Origin: Hyphomicrobiales bacterium
Lineage (GTDB): Bacteria; Pseudomonadota; Alphaproteobacteria; Rhizobiales; Beijerinckiaceae
DNA: 6,546 nt
Direction: 5' to 3'
Assembly: GCA_900299065.1 (NCBI GenBank)
Contig: OMIJ01000095.1
Span: 1 to 6,546, forward strand
The position numbers and the translations under genes were made by a program. The notes under the pieces are model-generated. The model searched no databases and was not told the DNA's origin. It worked only from the letters and a program-made list of their open reading frames with translations. Below are positions 1 to 5,220 of this stretch, piece by piece (positions within the stretch are counted from its first letter, which is position 1; each line of letters opens with the position of its first letter).

Positions 1-424
1 GAATTTCGGCTGCCCGAATACCTTCCCAGGTCGAAGCGAGCTTGATCAGCACGCGATCCCGCCCGACTCCGCGCTGGGCATAATCGGCAATCAGAGCGCG
101 GGCTTTGGTGACCATGGCCTCCACATCAAAGGACAGATCCGCATCCACCTCGGTCGAGACTCTGCCGGGGACGATTTTGGCTAATTCACTGCCAAAGTTC
201 ACCGCCAATCGATCCGTAATAAGGCCAATGGACGCTTTATTGGACTTGCCCCAGCCAATCGCCTCATTGACAATATGGGCATAGGCCGGCATTTGCGCGG
301 CTTTCAGGATCAAAGTGGGATTCGTCGTACAATCCGTGGGTTGGAAAGCGCGGATGGAGACCATATCACCTGTATCGGCGACAATTGTAGTCATGGTTTT
401 GAGCTGATCGAGCTTATTGGTCAT
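1..424 (-). CDS. tal: Transaldolase, TalB-type (class I), N-terminal part; cut by the window edge
   Basis: Transaldolase moves a dihydroxyacetone unit from sedoheptulose 7-phosphate to glyceraldehyde 3-phosphate in the non-oxidative pentose phosphate pathway, in the cytosol. The 141 visible residues start MTNKLDQLK and continue with TTIVADTGD (Asp17), TTNPTLIL (Asn35), PGRVSTEVDA (Glu92) and VLIKLASTWEGIRAAE. Lys128 in the last motif matches the Schiff-base lysine of E. coli TalB (Lys132 as I recall it), with a consistent four-residue offset caused by a shorter segment around residue 62. The family is about 315-320 residues long, so more than half lies beyond base 1. The ATG at 424 fits the family N-terminus. 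The ribosome-binding site is weak (GGGG before a T run). The gene is divergent from msrQ and appears unrelated in function to it. The family is secure; whether it is a stand-alone protein or fused to another enzyme cannot be seen. Confidence 0.95.
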   Translation of the reverse strand, partial: MTNKLDQLKTMTTIVADTGDMVSIRAFQPTDCTTNPTLILKAAQMPAYAHIVNEAIGWGKSNKASIGLITDRLAVNFGSELAKIVPGRVSTEVDADLSFDVEAMVTKARALIADYAQRGVGRDRVLIKLASTWEGIRAAEI

Positions 425-504
425 AAAAACCCCAACGCGGATGCGACAAATTCTCTGCTGCCGCGATAGCATGGTCGAGGACCGACGAAAAGTCGAATAG
501 GAGT

Positions 505-533
505 CTCGACGAACAGGCTTTTTTCTGTAAAAA
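505..533 (+). promoter_or_regulatory. Tentative msrQ promoter
   Basis: CTCGAC at 505-510 resembles the alphaproteobacterial -35 element CTTGAC. After exactly 17 bp comes TAAAAA at 528-533, a partial match to a -10 element. This would start transcription near 540 and give a leader of about 33 nt. The -10 match is poor and the call is by eye only. It is listed because the spacing is ideal and because the inverted repeat at 516-537 lies across the spacer and the -10. Confidence 0.2.
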
Positions 534-537
534 AGCC
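516..537. repeat. Perfect 9-bp inverted repeat between tal and msrQ
   Basis: GGCTTTTTT (516-524), a 4-nt loop CTGT, then AAAAAAGCC (529-537): a perfect palindrome with a GGC clamp. It sits 35 bp before the msrQ ATG and 91 bp before the tal ATG, between divergent starts, so it follows no gene as a normal terminator would. No extra T tract lies beyond either arm. It could be an operator, a leader hairpin, or a leftover terminator. The symmetry is certain; the role is not. Confidence 0.6.
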
Positions 538-562
538 CAAACTCAAGCTCGAAGAATGAAAC

Positions 563-570
563 AGGTAGGA
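563..570 (+). promoter_or_regulatory. Ribosome-binding site that favours the msrQ start at 573
   Basis: AGGTAGGA lies 2 bp before the ATG at 573, with its first AGG 7 bp away. The next in-frame ATG, at 627 (residue 19, before PWSERSG), has no purine-rich stretch in front of it. This favours the longer protein, although the region between the two starts holds no recognisable domain. Confidence 0.5.
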
Positions 571-572
571 TA

Positions 573-1463
573 ATGCTGGATATTGCGGACAAGGGCAGAA
601 CGAGCCCCGGCCAATGGGCACATTATATGCCCTGGAGTGAGCGCTCGGGTCGGCTCTCGCAGATCAAATTGCTGACCTTTCTGATTGTCTGTGCTCCAGC
701 CCTGTATTGGGCCTTTGAAATCTGGGCCGATATTCCCGCCAATCCCGTCAATTATATCATCAAGCAAAGTGGCGATTGGTCGATGCGCCTGATGGTGGCT
801 GTGCTGGCGGTCTCGCCCTTGCGACGCCTGCTGCGGCTCAATCGGCTAATATTAGTGCGCCGCATGCTGGGCATTGCTGCGCTGATCTACGGGCTCATCC
901 ATCTTCTGTTTTATTTCGTCAGTCAGGATTGGGACTGGCCGCTGATCATTGATGGCATGCTCACGGCGCTTTATCTGACAACAGGTTATGTCGCGCTCGC
1001 ACTCATGCTCGTGTTGGGCCTAACTTCAAATGATTGGTCCATTCACACTCTGGGCACGAATGGCTGGCGCCGTCTGCATTGGATTGTCTATCCAGCTGCT
1101 ATTTTAAGCCTTGTGCATTTTCTGCTCGAGGTGCGTGCGGATGGCGACGAGGCGGCGATCATTGCCGGGCTCTTGCTCTATCTATTCCTCTATCGTGGCC
1201 TTCGCCGCGCAACAGGGGAAGCGCGCCTGTCTCACCTGCTTATTCTCGCTCCGATCTGCGGTGTTGCAACTCTTTTGCTTGAGGCCGCCTATTATAAATG
1301 GGGCACAGGCGTGCATGCTGAATCCATTCTCTGGGCCAATCTCGATTTCCCGCACGACATTAGACCCGGCTGGTGGGTTTTGTTTGCAGGGCTTGTGATC
1401 GCCTTTGGAACGAAAGCCTTTGAGAGATTCAATCCTAATCCCCAGCGCATGCGCAGCAAATAA
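573..1463 (+). CDS. msrQ: MsrQ (YedZ): haem-binding membrane subunit of periplasmic methionine sulfoxide reductase
   Basis: MsrQ is a b-haem inner-membrane protein that passes electrons from the quinone pool or a flavin to MsrP, the periplasmic molybdoenzyme that repairs oxidised methionines. The 296-residue product has the family core: GDWSMRLMVAVLAVSPLRRL (residues 67-86), RRMLGIAALIYGLIHLLFY (96-114) and RRLHWIVYPAAILSLVHF (166-183). His110, His169 and His182 sit where the E. coli haem-ligand histidines do (91, 151 and 164 as I recall them), and the 13-residue spacing of the last two is identical. Hydrophobic segments lie near 32-50, 70-84, 98-116, 131-150, 168-187, 194-208, 222-238 and 265-280. 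E. coli MsrQ is about 211 residues, so the last 90 or so residues, with two further hydrophobic segments, are an extension. No msrP lies beside it: tal is divergent upstream and lpxB converges 4 bp downstream. A general ferric-reductase-like membrane protein is the alternative. Confidence 0.9.
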   Translation: MLDIADKGRTSPGQWAHYMPWSERSGRLSQIKLLTFLIVCAPALYWAFEIWADIPANPVNYIIKQSGDWSMRLMVAVLAVSPLRRLLRLNRLILVRRMLGIAALIYGLIHLLFYFVSQDWDWPLIIDGMLTALYLTTGYVALALMLVLGLTSNDWSIHTLGTNGWRRLHWIVYPAAILSLVHFLLEVRADGDEAAIIAGLLLYLFLYRGLRRATGEARLSHLLILAPICGVATLLLEAAYYKWGTGVHAESILWANLDFPHDIRPGWWVLFAGLVIAFGTKAFERFNPNPQRMRSK

Positions 1464-1467
1464 TTAT

Positions 1468-2655
1468 TCAGTCCTGAGTAAGAGCCTGCAACACAAGCGC
1501 TGCGGCTTGCATGCTGGGGTTTTGCTGATCGGGCAGAGCCATGAGGCTGCGGACATCGATCAGAGCCTGTGTTTGTGCCCGGCGTTTGGCGCCCTCAGTT
1601 AACAATTCTGCCAGCGCATTTGCAAGTGAATGAGGCGTGCACTCATCTTGCAAAAATTCCGGAATGGCATTGCGTCCTAAAACCAGATTTGGCAGCACGA
1701 TGGACGACACTTTGACGAAAGGGCGCAGCAAGCCTTCAAGCTGAGAATATTTATAGGCAACGACCATTGGCACATTGGCCATAGCTAATTCGAGTGTCAC
1801 TGTACCTGATGCGGCCAGTGCTATGCGTGCAGATCGAAAGGCAGCCCATTTGGCCTCTTCCCCCAAAACAATCTCGGGTTTGATGCGCCATAATTCTGCG
1901 GCCTTTTTTATTTTATCCGCCAAATGCGCAACTGCTGGCAGGCGCACTTCAATAGGCCCATGCATTTGCGCCAATTGATCAATCGCAGCGCCAAAATCTG
2001 CCATTAATCTGTCGATCTCGGAACGCCGCGACCCTGGCAGAACCAGAACGAGCGGCGGCGCTGAACTCCGCCTGGCTTGCTCAGCTAAAGATGGCGTCAT
2101 CACATTGAGCTTTTCAATCAGCGGATGGCCAACATAAGTGCAATCAGGCCCCGACAAGCGGCGATGTGCATCTGGCTCAAAGGGAAGAACTGCTAAAACA
2201 TGATCAATATAAGCGCGCATTTTACGCGCCCTGCCCGGTCGCCAGGCCCAGACTGAGGGGCTGACATAATCAATGATTGGCAGATCGGGAAAATGCTTGC
2301 GCACTTTCTTTGCAACACGATGGGTGAAATCTGGGCTATCGATGATCACCAGACAATCGGGGCGTTGTGCAATGATGGCCGCAATTGTTTCATCCAGACG
2401 GCGCAGCAAAAGCGGCAGACGCGCGATCACTGGCATTATGCCCATGACCGCCAGATCCGATATAGGATAGAGGGACTGCAAACCTGTAGCCTGCATCAAC
2501 GGGCCACCCACGCCGCTGAAGCGGATTTGCGGGCGCGCATGATGCAAAGCCTGCATCAGACCAGCGCCCAAATGATCGCCTGACGTTTCGCCTGCTAACA
2601 GAAAGATAAGCGGCGCGACAGAGGATGAGCGCTTGGTCTGCGCCGGATCATTCAC
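1468..2655 (-). CDS. lpxB: Lipid-A-disaccharide synthase LpxB
   Basis: LpxB (glycosyltransferase family 19, peripheral on the inner face of the inner membrane) joins UDP-2,3-diacylglucosamine to lipid X, giving the beta-1,6-linked disaccharide 1-phosphate of lipid A. The 395 residues match the usual family length. Visible motifs are GETSGD (22-27), IIDSPDFTHRVAKKVRK (104-120), YVSPSVWAWRPGRARKM (130-146), LPFEP (157-161), YVGHPL (174-179), VLPGSRRSEI (205-214) and ASGTVTLELAMANVPMVVAYK (282-302). The last of these belongs to the UDP-sugar-binding C-terminal half. The start is GTG, overlapping the lpxA TGA as GTGA. The first internal ATG (residue 34) would remove the GETSGD motif, so GTG is required. 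The gene is last in the visible cluster and converges on msrQ with 4 bp between stops; no terminator is visible. lpxI, normally just upstream in alphaproteobacteria, is missing. Confidence 0.97.
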   Translation of the reverse strand: MNDPAQTKRSSSVAPLIFLLAGETSGDHLGAGLMQALHHARPQIRFSGVGGPLMQATGLQSLYPISDLAVMGIMPVIARLPLLLRRLDETIAAIIAQRPDCLVIIDSPDFTHRVAKKVRKHFPDLPIIDYVSPSVWAWRPGRARKMRAYIDHVLAVLPFEPDAHRRLSGPDCTYVGHPLIEKLNVMTPSLAEQARRSSAPPLVLVLPGSRRSEIDRLMADFGAAIDQLAQMHGPIEVRLPAVAHLADKIKKAAELWRIKPEIVLGEEAKWAAFRSARIALAASGTVTLELAMANVPMVVAYKYSQLEGLLRPFVKVSSIVLPNLVLGRNAIPEFLQDECTPHSLANALAELLTEGAKRRAQTQALIDVRSLMALPDQQNPSMQAAALVLQALTQD

Positions 2656-3473
2656 GCGGCACTGTCCTTCACATCACGAGGAACACACAAGGAGCGATCA
2701 CCGCCATCGCGGATGAAGTCGAGAATCTCATGCACTTGCGGATGAGTTGCAAATTCACCGGCAACATCTTCGACACGCTCTTTCAATGTGCCTTCTGCTG
2801 CAAATAATAGGCGATAGGCACGACGCAAATCATGGATCGCCTCACGCGTGAAACCGCGCCGCTTCAAGCCAACCAGATTAAGCCCGGCTAGCGCCGCGCG
2901 ATTACCCAGCGCCATGCCATAGGGGATGACATCATTCTCAATGCCCGCCAGTCCGCCAATGAAAGCATGCGCGCCAATGCGCACGAATTGGTGCACAGCT
3001 GCGCCGCCGCCCAGGATCACATAATCGCCAATGCGTGTATGACCTGCGAGCATCACATTGTTGGACAAGATCACATGACTACCCATGCGACAATCATGGG
3101 CAACATGGGAATTGGCGAGGAAAGTGCAAGAATCTCCAACACTGGTAATGAGTCCGCCGCTCTCCGTACCTGGATTCATCGTCACGCCTTCACGAATGGT
3201 GCAATTGGCACCAATGCGCAGGATTGATTTTTCACCCTTGAATTTCAAATCCTGTGGCTCATGGCCTATTGAGGCAAAAGGAAAGATCCTTGTCTTGTCG
3301 CCAATCTGCGTATCACCTGCAATGACGACATGAGAATGGAGCTTGACGCCAGCGCCCAGAACGACCTGTTCGCCTATATGACAAAAGGGACCGATGTGAA
3401 CGCCTTCGCCCAATTGAGCGCCGCTTTCAACACAGGCCTGCGGATGGATGAACGTCGCAGGACTATTGCTCAT
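2652..3473 (-). CDS. lpxA: UDP-N-acetylglucosamine O-acyltransferase LpxA
   Basis: LpxA is a cytosolic homotrimer that catalyses the first step of lipid A synthesis: transfer of an (R)-3-hydroxyacyl chain from ACP to the 3-OH of UDP-GlcNAc. The 273 residues begin with a left-handed beta-helix of hexapeptide repeats (about 5-190), followed by a helical C-terminal part with LKRRGFTREAI (203-213). Catalytic His126 is in NSHVAHDC (121-128), with His123, His145 (LAGH) and His161 (VHQF) at the other conserved sites, each one residue beyond the E. coli numbering. Gly174 in FIGGLAG corresponds to E. coli Gly173, the hydrocarbon-ruler residue that allows a 14-carbon chain. The ATG overlaps the fabZ stop (ATGA). 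AAGGA lies 8 bp upstream, inside fabZ. The stop overlaps the GTG start of lpxB. Translational coupling on both sides is likely. Confidence 0.97.
   Translation of the reverse strand: MSNSPATFIHPQACVESGAQLGEGVHIGPFCHIGEQVVLGAGVKLHSHVVIAGDTQIGDKTRIFPFASIGHEPQDLKFKGEKSILRIGANCTIREGVTMNPGTESGGLITSVGDSCTFLANSHVAHDCRMGSHVILSNNVMLAGHTRIGDYVILGGGAAVHQFVRIGAHAFIGGLAGIENDVIPYGMALGNRAALAGLNLVGLKRRGFTREAIHDLRRAYRLLFAAEGTLKERVEDVAGEFATHPQVHEILDFIRDGGDRSLCVPRDVKDSAA
2665..2669 (-). promoter_or_regulatory. Ribosome-binding site for the GTG start of lpxB
   Basis: AAGGA on the minus strand lies 9 bp before the GTG at 2655, inside the end of lpxA. It supports the GTG start with a 4-bp GTGA overlap. An ATG at 2651-2649 on the same strand is in the wrong frame. 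Confidence 0.6.
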
Positions 3474-3949
3474 CCGCCTGATCCTTCATCCATCACCAGC
3501 ATAGCGCTGAGTTCGGCCTCACAAACCAGCTGGCCATCCACCATAGCTCTGCCGCTATACCACCACATATTGCGGCGCTGATTGAGCTTCTTCATATGGA
3601 ACTCAACCTGATCACCCGGCACAACGGGCTTGCGGAATTTGGCCTTGTCTACAGTCATGAAATAAACCAGCTTGGGGCGGCGGGCCTTGAGTGCATGCAC
3701 ACAAATTGCGCCAGCTGTTTGCGCCATACCTTCAATCAGCAATACGCCCGGCATAACGGGCGTTTCAGGAAAATGGCCCTGAAATTGTGGCTCGTTGAAT
3801 GTCACATTCTTGATGCCGATTGCGCTATTGTCGCCATCAATCTCTTTGATACGATCGACAAGCAAAAACGGATAGCGATGCGGCAGGAGTTTGAGCACAT
3901 CCTGGATGGCGACATGATCCAGAGTTTTTGTGGGTACTGATTGATCCAT
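3470..3949 (-). CDS. fabZ: 3-hydroxyacyl-ACP dehydratase FabZ
   Basis: FabZ dehydrates (R)-3-hydroxyacyl-ACP to trans-2-enoyl-ACP in type II fatty acid elongation, in the cytosol. It competes with LpxA and LpxD for hydroxyacyl-ACP, so its level helps balance phospholipid against lipid A. The 159-residue hot-dog-fold protein has LLPHRYPFLLVDRI (21-34), the catalytic motif GHFPETPVMPGVLLIEGMAQ (58-77) with His59 and Glu73, and the conserved KAKFRKPVVPGD. Length is normal. A good ribosome-binding site, AGGAAAGG, ends 3 bp before the ATG (core AGGA at 7 bp). The gene overlaps lpxA by 4 bp, but a 90-bp gap with a 17-bp direct repeat separates it from lpxD. Confidence 0.97.
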   Translation of the reverse strand: MDQSVPTKTLDHVAIQDVLKLLPHRYPFLLVDRIKEIDGDNSAIGIKNVTFNEPQFQGHFPETPVMPGVLLIEGMAQTAGAICVHALKARRPKLVYFMTVDKAKFRKPVVPGDQVEFHMKKLNQRRNMWWYSGRAMVDGQLVCEAELSAMLVMDEGSGG

Positions 3950-3972
3950 CGACCTTTCCTGAAACCTCCAAG

Positions 3973-4008
3973 ACCTAAACTACGCAGAAACACCTAAACT
4001 ACGCAGAA
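3973..4008. repeat. Tandem 17-bp direct repeat between lpxD and fabZ
   Basis: ACCTAAACTACGCAGAA occurs twice with no mismatch, at 3973-3989 and 3992-4008 (period 19 bp). On the transcribed strand this reads TTCTGCGTAGTTTAGGT twice. The array occupies most of the lpxD-fabZ gap and ends about 24 bp before the fabZ ATG, just ahead of the GGAGG and AGGAAAGG stretches. A period near two helical turns would put the copies on roughly the same face of the DNA, as in paired operators, but a simple tandem duplication would look the same. No further copy is evident in the window. Confidence 0.75.
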
Positions 4009-4013
4009 CTCTA

Positions 4014-4027
4014 CTCAAGTAATTGAG
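4014..4027. repeat. Short inverted repeat after lpxD
   Basis: CTCAA (4014-4018), GTAA, TTGAG (4023-4027) form a 5-bp stem with a 4-nt loop, starting 12 bp beyond the lpxD stop on the transcribed strand. It is AT-rich, weak, and has no T tract after it. It may be chance. It is recorded because it abuts the direct-repeat pair. Confidence 0.25.
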
Positions 4028-4039
4028 CGTTGCGCGGCT

Positions 4040-5110
4040 CTATTCTTCTTTTGCTTTTTCGCCAGCTTTGTCACTGGCAGGTGAAACAGAGAGCCGATCC
4101 AATGCGGCCACGGCTCGAAAATGCGCGCGCATAGGACGAGCTGGAGATCCGCCCCAGCGCTCGCCTGCTGGAATGTCATTCATTACACCTGATTGAGCGC
4201 CAATCTGTGCGCCCATGCCGATGCGCAAATGACCAGTCAAACCCGCCTGTCCGCCAATTGCGACAAAGTCGGCAATTTCTGTCGAGCCTGAAATGCCAAC
4301 TTGCGAGACGATGACACAATGACGCCCGATGATCACATTATGCGCGATCTGAACAAGATTATCGATCTTGGTGCCTTCACCAATCACCGTATCGCGATTG
4401 GCGCCACGATCAATCGTGCTATTGGCACCGATTTCTACATCATTCTGCATGATGACGCGGCCAATCTGTGGCATTTTCAAATGGCCGCGCGGGCTCATAG
4501 CAAAACCAAAACCATCTTGCCCGATCTTCACGCCAGGATGAATGATCACACGATCACCAATTAGCGCATGCGTAATCGTGGCTCCCGCGCCAAGGCTGCA
4601 TTCGCGCCCGATGCGCACATTTGGTCCGATCACACAATAAGGGCCAATGACAGTGCCTGAGCCAATTTCAGCGCCCGGGCCAATAATGGCGCCAGGGTCA
4701 ACAGTCACATCCGGTTCCAGCCGCGCATCAGGATGCACAAAGGCACCAGGAGCCACGCCATTGGTGCCGAATAAAGAGCCTGGGCGCACCGCTTCGGGAA
4801 ACATTTTCTGAAGGACAATGCCAATCGCTCGATAGGGCTCGGGAGAGATCAGAGCGATCGTGCCCGCTGGTAATTGATCGGCGTAGCGCTGGGCCAGAAA
4901 ACAGGCAGTGGCTTTGGTCTGTGCAAGGCTTGCGGCATATTTGGGATTGTCGAGAAAAACCAGATCGCCGTCACGGCCCTCATCCAGGGGCACAACATTG
5001 AGCACAATACGGGTCAGATCAGCGCCATCAGCAACTTTAGCTCCCGTCCAAGCGATCAGATCAGCTATGGTGGGATGGCAAGCAGGCTTGAAGAAGACAG
5101 GTTCGCTCAT
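4040..5110 (-). CDS. lpxD: UDP-3-O-acylglucosamine N-acyltransferase LpxD
   Basis: LpxD adds the second (R)-3-hydroxyacyl chain, from ACP, to the 2-amino group of UDP-3-O-acyl-glucosamine, after LpxC deacetylation. It is a cytosolic homotrimer. The 356 residues hold an N-terminal uridine-binding domain (about 1-110, with DLVFLDNPKYAASL at 49-62 and a KATACFL strand), a left-handed beta-helix of hexapeptide repeats (about 115-315), and a C-terminal helix. His257 in VQIAHNVIIG (253-262) matches the catalytic His239 of E. coli. IGQDGFGFA (196-204) and STIDRGA (231-237) are also family signatures. The tail is charged and rich in Lys and Glu (KAGEKAKEE). Length is typical. The ribosome-binding site before the ATG is weak (GGATGG). 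The gene follows bamA after 110 bp that contain a strong stem-loop. Confidence 0.97.
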   Translation of the reverse strand: MSEPVFFKPACHPTIADLIAWTGAKVADGADLTRIVLNVVPLDEGRDGDLVFLDNPKYAASLAQTKATACFLAQRYADQLPAGTIALISPEPYRAIGIVLQKMFPEAVRPGSLFGTNGVAPGAFVHPDARLEPDVTVDPGAIIGPGAEIGSGTVIGPYCVIGPNVRIGRECSLGAGATITHALIGDRVIIHPGVKIGQDGFGFAMSPRGHLKMPQIGRVIMQNDVEIGANSTIDRGANRDTVIGEGTKIDNLVQIAHNVIIGRHCVIVSQVGISGSTEIADFVAIGGQAGLTGHLRIGMGAQIGAQSGVMNDIPAGERWGGSPARPMRAHFRAVAALDRLSVSPASDKAGEKAKEE

Positions 5111-5186
5111 GCACCATCCAGTCGCCTAGCCCGCTGAGCGCATCTGGCAGGCGCAATGAAGTTAAACCGTCTCAGCAGAGCCGGTG

Positions 5187-5211
5187 ATCAGGGCTGTCAA
5201 ACAGCCCTGAT
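5187..5211 (-). repeat. 11-bp perfect stem-loop between bamA and lpxD
   Basis: ATCAGGGCTGT (5187-5197) and ACAGCCCTGAT (5201-5211) are exact reverse complements, with a 3-nt closing gap (in practice a 10-bp stem with a 5-nt loop). The element starts 9 bp after the bamA stop on the transcribed strand. It is followed by CACCGGC, not a T tract, so it does not look like a standard intrinsic terminator. It could stabilise the 3' end of bamA mRNA, mark a processing site, or cause partial termination that lowers lpx expression relative to bamA. The strand-reversed loop gives TTGACA (5200-5195), discussed in the findings. Confidence 0.7.
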
Positions 5212-5220
5212 GCAATTCGA

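Noticed and set aside
483..510. Small inverted repeats (CGAC/GTCG and GTCGA/TCGAC) upstream of the main palindrome
   Set aside because: Stems of 4-5 bp in GC-biased DNA are expected by chance and overlap one another.
421..621. Minus-strand open frame across the tal-msrQ gap
   Set aside because: It overlaps the starts of both real genes in another frame and has no recognisable content.
1445..1454. GCGCATGCGC palindrome near the end of msrQ as a terminator
   Set aside because: A self-complementary decamer leaves no room for a loop and no T tract follows; it lies inside coding sequence.
2649..2651. ATG just inside lpxB (minus strand) as the true start
   Set aside because: It is out of frame with LpxB; the GTG at 2655 is in frame, has AAGGA 9 bp upstream and keeps the GETSGD motif.
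3596..3940. 114-residue plus-strand open frame opposite fabZ
   Set aside because: It lies wholly antisense to fabZ, which carries all its catalytic residues, and shows no family motif of its own.
4301..4564. Plus-strand open frame opposite the lpxD beta-helix
   Set aside because: The Ile/Asp/His-rich pattern mirrors the hexapeptide repeat codons of lpxD read backwards; a composition artefact.
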